Shown: positions 18,173 through 27,413, counted from the stretch's first letter. The stretch is DNA of 64,000 nucleotides from Halomonas huangheensis (GCF_001431725.1 NZ_CP013106.1:2914001-2978000), one strand, 5' to 3'. Notes: generated from the letters alone by a model not told the origin. Numbers and translations: made by a program.

Positions 18173-20623
18173 ATGCTCAGTCTGCTCCTGATAGTCCTTG
18201 CGATCGCCGCTCTGGCTGTCGTTGCGCGGCGCGAAGCTGGCGCCTTACCCGCACTAGCCGTGTCCGCTATCTTCGGCCTTGTGGGTCTGGCGATCGGAGC
18301 GGTAGTAGCTGGCGTGCTGCTGATCATCACCGCCGCCATCATCGCCGTCTGCGGCCTGCCGGCCATTCGTCGTAGCTGGCTGACGCCACGTCTATTCACC
18401 ATGTTCAAGAAGGTCGCCCCCAAGGTTTCCGATACTGAGCGCACGGCGTTGGAAGCCGGTAGCGTCGCCTGGGATGGGGAGCTGTTTTCCGGTCGCCCGG
18501 ACTGGCAGCAACTGCTGAAGTTCAGCGATGATGGCCTCAGCGATGAGGAGCGGGCGTTCATCGATCATCAGTGCTCTGTCGCTGCCGGAATGTGCAACGC
18601 CTGGGATATCGCCCAGGAACGTGCCGATCTGCCGCCGGAGCTGTGGGAGTACGTCAAGAAGGAGCGCTTCTTCGGCATGATCATTCCGAAGGAGTATGGC
18701 GGTCTGGGCTTCTCGGCCAAGGCACAATCCGCGGTACTGCAGAAGCTGGCCGTCAACGAAACGCTGATGGTTTCGGTGGGTGTTCCCAATTCATTGGGCC
18801 CGGGCGAATTGCTGCTCAAGTACGGCACTCAGGAACAGAAGGATTACTACCTGCCGCGCCTGGCGGACGGCCGCGAGATCCCCTGCTTCGGCCTGACCGG
18901 TCCACGTGCCGGCTCGGATGCCACTTCGCTTCCCGATGTCGGTATCGTCTGCAAACGTGTCATCGATGGCGAGGAAGTGCTGGGTCTGAGCATGACCTTC
19001 AACAAGCGCTGGATTACCCTCGCGCCGATCGCCACCGTGGTGGGCCTTGCATTTCGCATGTTCGACCCGGATCACCTGCTGGGTGAGGAGGAAGACCTCG
19101 GCATCACCTGCGCACTGGTGCCACGCGACACTGATGGCATGGAAATCGGCCGTCGTCACCACCCCATCGGCAGCCCGTTCATGAATGGCCCGATCCGTGG
19201 CAAGGACGTATTCGTGCCACTCGACACCATTATCGGCGGCCCGAAGATGGCCGGCGAAGGCTGGCGTATGCTGGTCGAGTGCTTGTCCGTGGGTCGTTGC
19301 ATCACCCTTCCTTCCGGCGCCACCGGTACTGGCCGCTATGCCATCGGCTGGGCGGGCGGCTTCGCCCGGATTCGCCGTCAGTTCAACGTCCCCGTGGCAG
19401 AAATGGAAGGTGTTCAGGAGCCGCTGGCCCGCCTGACAGCCAAGGCCTGGATTGCCCAGGCTGCGGTCTATCAGACCGCCAACACCATTGACCATGGCCA
19501 ATCGCCCTCGGTGCCTTCGGCCATCCTCAAGAGCCAATTGACCGAGTTCCAGCGTGATGTACTCGCCGATGCCATGGACATTCACGGCGGCAAGGCCGTG
19601 ACCCTTGGCCCACGCAACTACATAGGTATCGGTTATAGCGCCAACCCGGTGGCGATTACCGTGGAAGGCGCCAACATCATGACGCGTAACCTGATGGTCT
19701 TCGGTCAAGGTGCCATCCGCTGCCATCCGTTCGTGCTCGAGGAACTTGCGGCACGCGATGCCAACGATATTGCCGCCTTCGACAAGGCCTTCTTCGGCCA
19801 CGCCGGACTGATCTTCGGTAATGCTGCTCGCGCCTTCACGCTTGGTCTCGGTATCGGCAAGTCGGCAACACCTTTTGACGACATTGCCGGCCCCTATGCC
19901 CAGGAAGTGGCTCGCATCTCTGCTGGCTTCAGTCTGTGTGCCGATGCCGCCATGGCTAGCCTCGGCTCCGCACTCAAGCAACGCGAGATGCTTTCCGCAC
20001 GTCTCGGTGACATCCTGTCCAACCTCTATCTACTGAGCATGGTGCTCAAGCAATGGCATGAGGGTGACAAGGTCGAAGGCGAGGCTGACCTACTCCACTA
20101 CGCTAGCCACTTCCTGCTGGGTCGCGCCGAGCAGGCCTTTGTCGAAGTCTTCGACAACCTGCCCAATCGTGCTCTGGCACGCACCCTCAAGGTGGTGGTA
20201 ATGCCGCGCGGCCGTCGTTGGGCGCGTCCGCATGACGATCTGGCCCGTTCCATCGCCCGCAATGTTTCCAGCGCCAGCGACCTGCGTCGCAAATTGCTGG
20301 TCGGCGCCTGGGACAGCAGTGACCAGGTACAGGACAACCCTCTGGCTCGCTACAACGCTCTGCTCGAAAGCCAGGAGCGTGCCGAAGAGCTGTACCGCCG
20401 TATCAACAAGGCCTACAACAAGGGCGAACTGCCCGCCGAGGCCCTCCACCCAGAGCAGCGTCTCGAAGCCGCACTGGCCGCCGAGATCATCGACAGCGAC
20501 GAAGCCGACTTCATGCGCAAGCGTGAAGCCGAGGTGCTGGATATGCTGACCGTGGATGACTTCGAATTCGACGCCTTCGCCACCGACAAGTCCAAGGTGC
20601 ACAAGCACAGCGTTATCGCCTGA
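18173..20623 (+). CDS. fadE: Acyl-CoA dehydrogenase FadE
   Basis: This 816-residue protein has the length of the large gammaproteobacterial FadE, which catalyses the first oxidation of fatty acyl-CoA in beta-oxidation. Two hydrophobic segments occupy residues ~1-65, anchoring it to the membrane. The acyl-CoA dehydrogenase core follows, with PKEYGGLGFSAKAQSAVLQK, FGLTGPRAGSDATSLPD and DAMDIHGGKAVTLGPRNYIG. The DUF1974-type C-terminal domain ends near SKVHKHSVIA. The start has AAGGAG upstream. It is a single gene with its own terminator and possible PsrA-like and palindromic operators, so fatty-acid-responsive control is likely but not shown. Confidence 0.95.
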   Translation: MLSLLLIVLAIAALAVVARREAGALPALAVSAIFGLVGLAIGAVVAGVLLIITAAIIAVCGLPAIRRSWLTPRLFTMFKKVAPKVSDTERTALEAGSVAWDGELFSGRPDWQQLLKFSDDGLSDEERAFIDHQCSVAAGMCNAWDIAQERADLPPELWEYVKKERFFGMIIPKEYGGLGFSAKAQSAVLQKLAVNETLMVSVGVPNSLGPGELLLKYGTQEQKDYYLPRLADGREIPCFGLTGPRAGSDATSLPDVGIVCKRVIDGEEVLGLSMTFNKRWITLAPIATVVGLAFRMFDPDHLLGEEEDLGITCALVPRDTDGMEIGRRHHPIGSPFMNGPIRGKDVFVPLDTIIGGPKMAGEGWRMLVECLSVGRCITLPSGATGTGRYAIGWAGGFARIRRQFNVPVAEMEGVQEPLARLTAKAWIAQAAVYQTANTIDHGQSPSVPSAILKSQLTEFQRDVLADAMDIHGGKAVTLGPRNYIGIGYSANPVAITVEGANIMTRNLMVFGQGAIRCHPFVLEELAARDANDIAAFDKAFFGHAGLIFGNAARAFTLGLGIGKSATPFDDIAGPYAQEVARISAGFSLCADAAMASLGSALKQREMLSARLGDILSNLYLLSMVLKQWHEGDKVEGEADLLHYASHFLLGRAEQAFVEVFDNLPNRALARTLKVVVMPRGRRWARPHDDLARSIARNVSSASDLRRKLLVGAWDSSDQVQDNPLARYNALLESQERAEELYRRINKAYNKGELPAEALHPEQRLEAALAAEIIDSDEADFMRKREAEVLDMLTVDDFEFDAFATDKSKVHKHSVIA

Positions 20624-20646
20624 CCGGCAACAGGCTGCAACCCATC

Positions 20647-20680
20647 GCGCCCCGATCATCCGAGCGGGGCGCTTTGGTTT
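20647..20680 (+). terminator. Terminator of fadE
   Basis: GCGCCCCG (20647-20654) pairs with CGGGGCGC (20665-20672), followed by TTTGGTTTTCC. It sits 24 bases after the fadE stop. Confidence 0.85.
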
Positions 20681-20712
20681 TCCCTCTTCCCTCTTTTTTC
20701 CTGGTGGCAAAC

Positions 20713-22704
20713 CTATAACGGCCAGACCATCATGATCATCGGCACTGCGACCAGCATCACCAGCAGCGACATCGGTAGCCCAAGGCGCCAGTAATCACCG
20801 AAGTGATAACCCGCAGGCCCCATCACCAGCGTATTCGACTGGTGACCAATCGGGGTGAGAAAAGCACAGGACGCACTCACCGCGACCACCATCAGAAACG
20901 GGTCCAGCGAAGCGTCAAATCCCCGCGCCAGGCTGGCGGCAATTGGGGCCATCAGCAACGCTGCGGCAGCATTGTTGATGACGTTGGACAACAACATGCT
21001 GCACAGGAACAGCCCTCCGAGCACCAGCACCGGCGGCCATGTTCCACCCAACACCAGCAGACCATCCGCCACGAGCTTTGCGCCACCACTGGTTTCCAGT
21101 GACTGACCTACCGGAATCATCGCTGCCAGCAGAATCAACACCGGCCCATCGATGGCCCGATAGGCCTCGCGAAGTGGCATGATGCCGATACTCACCGTGA
21201 CCAGAGCCGCCAGTGCCAGCGCAACCGCTGCCGGTAGCAGATCAAACAGCATCGCCACAATGGCCGCAGCGAATATCGCTACCGACAGCACCACCTGGCG
21301 CGGTTGACCAAGATTGAGATTGCGATCTGCCAACGGTAGACAACCAAGCATGGCGAGCTTCTCACCGAGTTCCTCGGCTTCGCCCTGGAACAACACCACA
21401 TCCCCCGGCCTGAAACGAATATCGCGCAGCCGCTGGCGCAGACGGGCGCCATCCCGCGCCACCGCGACCAGGTGCAATCCATATTGGGTGAACAACCGCA
21501 ACTCCGAAGCACTGCGACCGCTGAGCAGCGCATCATTACGCACCACCGCCTCTATCAGGTGCAAGCCTTCGGTATCGACGGCGTCCTTGTCATCCTTGGC
21601 CTGCTTGCGTGCCTGCTGGAGCTGCTGCTCTTGTTCCGCAGCCTTTTCGTCGCACGCCACAACCTCGCGGGCCTGCTGTGCCAGATGCCTGCCACGCTGC
21701 TGGGCCTCGAGCTGTTCATCATGTTCAGAGCTTTCGCCAGTTCTGTCTTCAGGGCCTTCCTCACCGTCCGGAGCTTCCTGAGCATCGTCATCGGCCTCTT
21801 CGCCTTTCTGCTCGGCGGCCGTGAGTCCCACTTTCAATCCGGTCTTGTCTTCCAGCAGCGCCAGCTCATCCGGTCCGGCTTCCAGCAACAGGATGTCTCC
21901 CTCGCGCAAGGTGCCATGAAAGGCATGAGCGGCGAAGCGCTGCTCATCACGCACCACAGCCAGCACCGGGATGTTGTCGTCGAGCTTGCGGCGGAATTCG
22001 TAAAGCGACCAGCCCAGTGCATTGGCCTTCTCCCCGACCTGCACCTCGACCAGATAAGCAGCGGTATCAAACATCGCATCGACACTGGCCTTGCCGGTGC
22101 GACGCGGCACCAGCCGCCAGCCCAGCAGCACGATAAAGGCGACCCCCGCCAGCGCTACGACCACGCCGACCGGCGAGAAGTCGAACATCGTGAAACGCTC
22201 GCCGGAGATGGCCGCACGATAACTGGAAATAATGATATTGGGCGGGGTGCCGATCAGCGTGGTCAGCCCGCCGAGCAGCGAACCGAAGGCCAGCGGCATC
22301 AACAACAGCGATGGTGGCGTGTCATGCTCTCTGGCAATACGCATCGCCACTGGCAGTAGCAGCGCCAACGCACCGACATTGTTCATGAAGCTGGAAAGCG
22401 CCGCGACCAGAGTGGTCAGCGCCAACAGTTGCAGGAATTGACGATCACCGACCTTGAGTACCTGGGCGGCGATGACATCCACCACCCCGGCACACTCGAA
22501 TCCTCGCGACAGTACCAGCACTGCCGCCACGGTAATCACCGCCGGATGACTGAAGCCCATGAAGGCTTCATCGGCCGGTACCAGTCCCAATAAAACCGAG
22601 GCCAGCAAGGCGGCCAACGCTACCAGGTCGAAGCGAAAGCGTCCCCAGACGAAGGCGGCCAGTGTTACCCCAAGCAGAATGAACACCTGATAGCTTTCCG
22701 CCAT
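20713..22704 (-). CDS. SLC13/ArsB-fold anion transporter with RCK-C domains and an acidic insert
   Basis: This 663-residue protein has two membrane halves (residues ~5-200 and ~470-663) typical of the SLC13/CitT-ArsB superfamily. FMNNVGALALLLPVAMRIA and IGTPPNIIISSYR are the SNT-like loop regions. Two cytosolic TrkA-C-type domains lie between, at ~215-295 and ~380-465. Between those sits an ~80-residue hydrophilic segment (~297-378) rich in Glu, Asp and Gln that looks like a charged coiled coil and is not usual in the family. The substrate is probably an anion such as sulfate or a dicarboxylate. It converges on fadE. Confidence 0.85.
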   Translation of the reverse strand: MAESYQVFILLGVTLAAFVWGRFRFDLVALAALLASVLLGLVPADEAFMGFSHPAVITVAAVLVLSRGFECAGVVDVIAAQVLKVGDRQFLQLLALTTLVAALSSFMNNVGALALLLPVAMRIAREHDTPPSLLLMPLAFGSLLGGLTTLIGTPPNIIISSYRAAISGERFTMFDFSPVGVVVALAGVAFIVLLGWRLVPRRTGKASVDAMFDTAAYLVEVQVGEKANALGWSLYEFRRKLDDNIPVLAVVRDEQRFAAHAFHGTLREGDILLLEAGPDELALLEDKTGLKVGLTAAEQKGEEADDDAQEAPDGEEGPEDRTGESSEHDEQLEAQQRGRHLAQQAREVVACDEKAAEQEQQLQQARKQAKDDKDAVDTEGLHLIEAVVRNDALLSGRSASELRLFTQYGLHLVAVARDGARLRQRLRDIRFRPGDVVLFQGEAEELGEKLAMLGCLPLADRNLNLGQPRQVVLSVAIFAAAIVAMLFDLLPAAVALALAALVTVSIGIMPLREAYRAIDGPVLILLAAMIPVGQSLETSGGAKLVADGLLVLGGTWPPVLVLGGLFLCSMLLSNVINNAAAALLMAPIAASLARGFDASLDPFLMVVAVSASCAFLTPIGHQSNTLVMGPAGYHFGDYWRLGLPMSLLVMLVAVPMIMMVWPL

Positions 22705-22818
22705 GCCAGCCCCTCCGTGGATGAATTCCAGAATTTCAGCTTAGCCTGTGCGACGGTTGATAATCACCGAATAATTCCCCGTTGTGTCACGGCTGCTGAC
22801 AGGCTGCGATGTAAAGCG

Positions 22819-23382
22819 CTATGGCTCGACAAACGGCAGTGGCGCATCAGTATCACGCCGTACCTCGAAGACGTTGAGGGTCATCGCCACCAGAGCGTAG
22901 TACCCCAGCACGCCGACCAGTTCGACCACTGCGGCTTCATCAAACAACTCCACCGCTTCCCGATAGAGCGAATCACCCACACGCCGGGTGTCATACAGCT
23001 CCCTGGCCAGTCGATAGACCAGCGCTTCGTCCTCAGACTCGAAGTCAGGCTCACGACCCAGGCGCAGGTCCTCGATCAGCGATTCGGCCAGTCCTGCTTC
23101 TCGAGCGATCGGAGCATGAATCTGCCACTCCGCCTGAGACTGCCACCAACTGGCCGTGGCCAGAATTGCCAATTCGGTGAGACGCAATGGTAGACGCGTG
23201 CTGTAGCGACAGAAGGCACCCAACTGCTGGGCATGGTCGGCCAGTTGCGGGCTATGCACCCAGGCCAGGAAAGGCCCATCGAGATTACCACGCGGGCCAC
23301 TGAGAATGGCCTCGATCACGCGCTGCTGATCAGCGCTCATGCGTTCGGGGGTTAAAGGCGTCAGGCGGGACTGAATGGACAT
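22819..23382 (-). CDS. Carboxymuconolactone decarboxylase/AhpD-fold protein
   Basis: This 187-residue protein has the all-helical AhpD/CMD fold pattern: GNLDGPFLAWVHSPQLADHA, LPLRLTELAILATASWWQSQ and EWQIHAPIAREAGLAESLIE. The CxxC of true AhpD peroxidase partners is absent. It therefore resembles the carboxymuconolactone decarboxylase-like branch, which includes many proteins of unknown reaction. It lies 21 bases downstream of the class III aminotransferase, so the two are probably one operon controlled by the divergent RpiR regulator. Confidence 0.8.
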   Translation of the reverse strand: MSIQSRLTPLTPERMSADQQRVIEAILSGPRGNLDGPFLAWVHSPQLADHAQQLGAFCRYSTRLPLRLTELAILATASWWQSQAEWQIHAPIAREAGLAESLIEDLRLGREPDFESEDEALVYRLARELYDTRRVGDSLYREAVELFDEAAVVELVGVLGYYALVAMTLNVFEVRRDTDAPLPFVEP

Positions 23383-23403
23383 GAAGAATCCTGTAGGCAG
23401 CAG

Positions 23404-24726
23404 TTACGGGTGGGCCAGATCAATGGCACGTCCGAGGCGCTCGACGATCTCATCGAGGTGCGAGTCATCAAGAATGAAGGGCGGTGCCAGCAGGATATGG
23501 TCACCCTGACGTCCATCTATCGTGCCCCCGGCGGGATAGCACATCAAACCCTGCTCCATGGCCGCTTTCTTGACCTTACCATTAACACCCAGGGCGGCAT
23601 TGAACGGTACCTTGCTGTCACGATCCTGTACCAGCTCAAGACCACGGAACAGGCCTCGTCCACGAATATCGCCAACATGGGGGTGATCACCGAATCGCGC
23701 TACCAGACGCTGCTGCAAGCCCTCCCCCAAGATGCGCACGCGCGCCAGCAGATCCCGTGATTCCACTACCTGTTGCACCGCCAATGCCGCCGCGCAGGCC
23801 GTGGCATGACCGATATAGGTATGGCCGTGCTGGAAGAAGCCAGACCCGGCGGCAATCGCATCACGGATACGCCCACTGGCAAGAGTCGCGCCAATCGGCT
23901 GATAGCCAGCGCCCAGTCCCTTGGCGACAGTAATCAAGTCGGCGCTGATGCCTTCCTGCTCCGCGGCAAACAAGCTACCGGTGCGGCCCATGCCGCACAT
24001 CACCTCATCAAGGATCAACAGGATGCCATGACGATCGCAGATTTCACGGATGCGCTGGAAATAGCCCTTCACCGCCGGTACAGCGCCGAGGGTGGCACCA
24101 ACGACCGGCTCCGCTACAAAGGCCATGACCTGGTCTGCACCCAGCTGTTCGATGCGTGTTTCCAGTTCTGATGCCAGCCTCTCGACATAATCAGCATCGC
24201 TCTCGCCTGGCCGCTGATCCCGATAGGCGTAGCAGGGACTGACATGAGACATTTCCAGCAACAACGGCTCAAAGGGTTTGCGTCGCCAGGCATTACCACC
24301 TGTCGCCAGCGCCCCCAGAGTATTACCGTGGTAACTCTGGCGACGAGCAATCACGTAGCGACGCTGAGGCTCACCGATTTCCAGAAAGTACTGGCGTGCC
24401 ATCTTCAGTGCCGCCTCGATCGCCTCCGAGCCACCGGAGACGAAGTACACTGAGTCCAACCCCGCCGGTGCTCGCTCAATCAGGAAATCCGCCAACTGCT
24501 CCATCGGCTCGTTGGTGAAGAACGAAGAATGCGCGTATGCCATGGTCTGCACCTGCTCGACGATGGCATTGCGTACCTCGGCATCACTGTGACCCAGGCA
24601 GGACACCGCAGCGCCGCCACAGGCATCGAGATAACGCCGCCCTTCGCTGTCGATCAACCAGGGACCATCCCCTGCCACGGCGGTGGGATAGTGATGTTTG
24701 AGGTGACGATGGAAGACATGGCTCAT
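23404..24726 (-). CDS. Class III (omega) aminotransferase
   Basis: This 440-residue PLP enzyme belongs to the aspartate-aminotransferase-fold class III group. Key blocks are VYFVSGGSEAIEAALKMARQ, YHGNTLGALATGGN, ILDEVMCGMGRTGSLFAAEQ and VAKGLGAGYQPIGATL, whose lysine binds PLP. The acceptor/donor pair is unknown; omega-amino acids, polyamines or taurine-like amines are possible. The start at 24726 has GGAG upstream; an earlier in-frame ATG at 24762 overlaps the palindromic operator. It is followed by the AhpD-like gene and faces an RpiR regulator. Confidence 0.9.
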   Translation of the reverse strand: MSHVFHRHLKHHYPTAVAGDGPWLIDSEGRRYLDACGGAAVSCLGHSDAEVRNAIVEQVQTMAYAHSSFFTNEPMEQLADFLIERAPAGLDSVYFVSGGSEAIEAALKMARQYFLEIGEPQRRYVIARRQSYHGNTLGALATGGNAWRRKPFEPLLLEMSHVSPCYAYRDQRPGESDADYVERLASELETRIEQLGADQVMAFVAEPVVGATLGAVPAVKGYFQRIREICDRHGILLILDEVMCGMGRTGSLFAAEQEGISADLITVAKGLGAGYQPIGATLASGRIRDAIAAGSGFFQHGHTYIGHATACAAALAVQQVVESRDLLARVRILGEGLQQRLVARFGDHPHVGDIRGRGLFRGLELVQDRDSKVPFNAALGVNGKVKKAAMEQGLMCYPAGGTIDGRQGDHILLAPPFILDDSHLDEIVERLGRAIDLAHP

Positions 24727-24746
24727 GGGGCAACTCCGGCACAAGG

Positions 24747-24817
24747 GAATGCATGCATTCAATTATTGCATTCTATATTTGCAAAAATCACACTCAACAA
24801 ATATTTTTGCAAATATA
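24747..24817. promoter_or_regulatory. Palindromic operators between the aminotransferase and RpiR genes
   Basis: GAATGCATGCATTC (24747-24760) is a perfect 14-bp palindrome. TATATTTGCAAAAAT (24774-24788) and ATTTTTGCAAATATA (24803-24817) form a perfect 15-bp inverted repeat with 14 bases between. Each arm contains a TTTGCAAA-like core. The AT-rich region lies exactly in the divergent promoter. Confidence 0.7.
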
Positions 24818-24872
24818 AATTTTGCTTCATTCACGACAGATCGCCATGCCCTCTGCCCCACAGGACTCTGAT

Positions 24873-25775
24873 ATGGTTGAACCAACCGAACACACGGCCA
24901 ACACGCTCGAAGCATTGCATCGGCAGTTGACTGCTATCCAGAACGGCAAGGCGGATATCCGGCTCGGCAAACGCTCGCAACGTGTGCTGTCGGCGCTGCT
25001 GGAAAGCCCTAAGCAGAGTGCGGTGGGCTCGATCAGCGAACTGTCCGAACGCCTGGGGGTCAATGCCTCGACCTTGACCCGCCTCGCGCAGAGACTGGGG
25101 TATCAGGGGTTTGCCCAATTGCAGGCGGTATTTCGTCGCGAGCTTACCGACGGTGGGCAACACTTCTACAGCGACCTCGCGGCACGTCTGGTCACGGAAC
25201 AGGGAGAGGGATTGACGCGCCTGGCCCGCCTGGGCCGTCAGGAGAGTGCCAATCTTGCCGAGCTGGTGGAAAGGCTCGACGATGGCAGCTATCAGGCCGC
25301 CGCCGAGCAGCTGGTGGTAGCAAAACGCGTGCGCGTGCATGGCCAGCGCCAGTTCGCCTCGCTGGCCCAGTTTCTGGCTTATGGACTGGGTATGTTGCGC
25401 GCCGATGTCGCTGAACTGAATGCCAGTCACCAGGGAGCTGCCGATGCCCTGGCACAGCTGGATGCCGGCGATGTACTACTGGTAGCCAGTTGCTTTCCCT
25501 ACACCACCAGTGTTCTTGCCACCGCCGAAGTCGCTGCCCGTCATGGCATCAAGGTCATTGCCCTGACCGATGGCGCCAGCTCACCACTGGCACAGGCTGC
25601 GGACCTGGCCTTTCATGTGCCCAACGACAGCCTGTTCTTCTCCAACAGCATGTGCGCCTTCATGCTACTTGCCCAGGGCCTGATGACCGAAGTCGCAGAC
25701 CGCCTGGGCGAGCGTGGCGTAACCGCCCTCAAGCAACGTGAGAGATTGATTCAGGAGTTGGGAGAATCGTTGTAG
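24873..25775 (+). CDS. RpiR-family transcriptional regulator (HTH plus SIS domain)
   Basis: This 300-residue protein has an N-terminal RpiR helix-turn-helix (residues ~1-80, containing GSISELSERLGVNASTLTRL) and a C-terminal SIS domain (~125-260). The SIS domain includes RVRVHGQRQFASLAQFLAYG and DVLLVASCFPYTTSVLATAE. SIS domains bind phosphorylated sugars or related ligands, so the effector may be a phosphorylated metabolite. The start at 24873 follows AGGA at seven bases; ATG at 24846 would add nine residues. It probably represses the divergent aminotransferase/AhpD-like operon and itself through the palindromes between them. Confidence 0.87.
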   Translation: MVEPTEHTANTLEALHRQLTAIQNGKADIRLGKRSQRVLSALLESPKQSAVGSISELSERLGVNASTLTRLAQRLGYQGFAQLQAVFRRELTDGGQHFYSDLAARLVTEQGEGLTRLARLGRQESANLAELVERLDDGSYQAAAEQLVVAKRVRVHGQRQFASLAQFLAYGLGMLRADVAELNASHQGAADALAQLDAGDVLLVASCFPYTTSVLATAEVAARHGIKVIALTDGASSPLAQAADLAFHVPNDSLFFSNSMCAFMLLAQGLMTEVADRLGERGVTALKQRERLIQELGESL

Positions 25776-25902
25776 CAGTGATATGCAGGAAACTTCTGAC
25801 ACGACTAAAGTCAGTCCCATGCCCATCACTTTCGCCTATAGAATGACAAGAGCTCACCGCCAAAGGGCTGGTTTCAAAGAGCAAGCATTCAAGGGCATGC
25901 AA

Positions 25903-26529
25903 ATGGATTTCCATTACTGGCTGATCTTCGTGGCAACGGTACTCGGTGTGTCACTGATTCCGGGACCAAGCACTTTCATTGCCTTCGCGCATGGAGCCAC
26001 CAACGGTAGTGGCCTGACGACCTTTACCGCCCTTGGTAATGCCACGGCATCGACACTGCAGGCTATCGCCGCCTCGGCAGGTCTTGGCCTTATCATTACC
26101 AGTTCTGCATTGCTGTTCATGGCGATCAAGTATGCCGGAGCAGTGTACCTGGTCTATGTCGGCATCCAGATATGGCGCAGTGCCGCTCAAGGCCTTCCCC
26201 CAGGTTCGCACGATACCAGGCAGAGTCGACCGAAACAGTTGTTTATGGGTGGCTTCAGCGTTGCCATCAGCAATCCCAAGGCCATTGCCTTCTTCACCGC
26301 CTTGTTTCCCCAATTCCTGTCCGCCACCGGCAATAGCACTACGCAGCTCGCCATCATGGTCGTGCTGGTCGCCTGCTGCGCTTTTGCTGTGGCCTTCTTT
26401 TACGGCTGCCTTGGCACTTGGGTACGCGGACTGGAGCTGTCAAAAACGCTTATGAGCAGAGTCCACCAAGCGACGGGAGGAATGTTTGTCGCCAGTGGAA
26501 TTGGCCTGGCCTTATCGAAGAACGATTAA
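25903..26529 (+). CDS. LysE/RhtB-family amino-acid exporter
   Basis: This 208-residue membrane protein has the LysE pattern. It begins MDFHYWLIFVATVLGVSLIP followed by GPSTFIAFAHGATNG. YAGAVYLVYVGIQIWRSA and FSVAISNPKAIAFFTALFPQ are the conserved later segments. Six membrane helices are expected. Members export amino acids such as lysine, homoserine or threonine. The start at 25903 has AAGGG at seven bases; ATG at 25897 is too close to it. It lies downstream of the RpiR gene with a 127-base gap, so co-regulation is uncertain. Confidence 0.87.
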   Translation: MDFHYWLIFVATVLGVSLIPGPSTFIAFAHGATNGSGLTTFTALGNATASTLQAIAASAGLGLIITSSALLFMAIKYAGAVYLVYVGIQIWRSAAQGLPPGSHDTRQSRPKQLFMGGFSVAISNPKAIAFFTALFPQFLSATGNSTTQLAIMVVLVACCAFAVAFFYGCLGTWVRGLELSKTLMSRVHQATGGMFVASGIGLALSKND

Positions 26530-26544
26530 GTGTGCAGCTTCGAA

Positions 26545-26946
26545 TTACCAGACCGTCCTGACATATCGGTATTGCTGAATTTTCCCATCTGCCGTGACCA
26601 GCTCGGCATTGAAGTGTCGAGCGAGCGCGACAATCATTCGGTCCGCAGGGTCTTTATGAAACTCTCCCGGCAGGCGTGTTGACTCGATGGCAATGGCTAC
26701 ATCCGGTGCCACAAAGCTCACCCCGTCAATTTCTGCGACAGTATCAAGCCACTCATCGACACTCATCGAAAGTGCCAACCGCCCTCTCTGAACCAATAAC
26801 GCTATCTCCCAAGCCGTTATTGTTGAAACCAGAACCTCGCCGTTCTCGGCTTCCAGCTCCTGAGTGATGGCGTTGAATGCCGTTTCAGAAAGCAGCGCAT
26901 CCTCATTGCACCACCACAACAACACATGCGTATCAAGAACGATCAA
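26545..26946 (-). CDS. PIN-domain toxin (VapC-like ribonuclease)
   Basis: This 133-residue PIN-domain protein is of the short type paired with Phd/YefM antitoxins. Acidic active-site residues are visible in MIVLDTHVLLWW (Asp5), STITAWEIALL (Glu) and DPADRMIVALA (Asp). Such toxins cleave RNA. The start overlaps the antitoxin stop by four bases, the usual coupling in these modules. The gene appears intact. It converges on the LysE-family gene. Confidence 0.9.
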   Translation of the reverse strand: MIVLDTHVLLWWCNEDALLSETAFNAITQELEAENGEVLVSTITAWEIALLVQRGRLALSMSVDEWLDTVAEIDGVSFVAPDVAIAIESTRLPGEFHKDPADRMIVALARHFNAELVTADGKIQQYRYVRTVW

Positions 26947-27179
26947 CTCAAGGCCTCCCAGTCATCCTCACCAACCGGCTCGAACGGGTCGGTCAGCTCG
27001 ATGACACTTCCACGCAGGCGCTCGAGAGGAGAGCGTTGATCCGCCCTGTAACGACGCACTTCGATGGCAGGTCGCCCTTTATCTGTCACGATAACCGTTT
27101 CACCCGACGATTCGATCTGGCGAAATATCTCAAGCGCTCGGGCCTTGAACTGTGTCTTGGAGACTTCTTCTGAATGCAT
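26943..27179 (-). CDS. Phd/YefM-type antitoxin
   Basis: This 78-residue protein has the type II antitoxin fold: VSKTQFKARALEIFRQIESS then GETVIVTDKGRPAIEV form the DNA-binding N-terminus. A short acidic tail (DPFEPVGEDDWEALS) binds the toxin. It is first gene of the pair. A 13-bp direct repeat lies just upstream, a plausible autoregulatory site. Confidence 0.9.
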   Translation of the reverse strand: MHSEEVSKTQFKARALEIFRQIESSGETVIVTDKGRPAIEVRRYRADQRSPLERLRGSVIELTDPFEPVGEDDWEALS

Positions 27180-27188
27180 TGCTTTTCT

Positions 27189-27213
27189 ACCCTAGTCACC
27201 CACCCTAGTCACC
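27189..27213 (-). promoter_or_regulatory. Direct repeats and promoter of the toxin-antitoxin module
   Basis: ACCCTAGTCACC occurs at 27189-27200 and again at 27202-27213 (13-bp period), 10 bases upstream of the antitoxin start. On the minus strand TTGGCT, 17 bases, then TAGGGT could be -35 and -10 boxes with the -10 inside the upstream repeat. Antitoxin binding here would give autoregulation. Confidence 0.45.
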
Positions 27214-27347
27214 AAGGTAATACAAGCCAACAACCATAACAAACCTTCGCTTGCTGACTACGCTGCTTCAAGCTGAATCCTTGAGGTTTTAGATGGAACG
27301 CCATACCTGCAGGAGTACGCTCCCAGCCTCCTCTGAGACAAGGTTAC

Positions 27348-27385
27348 AACAAAGTGGCGACTCGCAAGGGAGTCGCCGCTTTGTT
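27348..27385 (-). terminator. Terminator downstream of the quinone reductase gene
   Basis: GGCGACTC (27356-27363) pairs with GAGTCGCC (27370-27377), extended by AACAAAG/CTTTGTT outside. The long stem lies 29 bases past the stop of the minus-strand gene. Confidence 0.75.
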
Positions 27386-27413
27386 ATTAGCTTGAGCACT
27401 CTGTATTGGAACG

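Noticed and set aside
18791..19981. 396-codon minus-strand open frame
   Set aside because: It is antisense to fadE, with no domain pattern and typical shadow composition.
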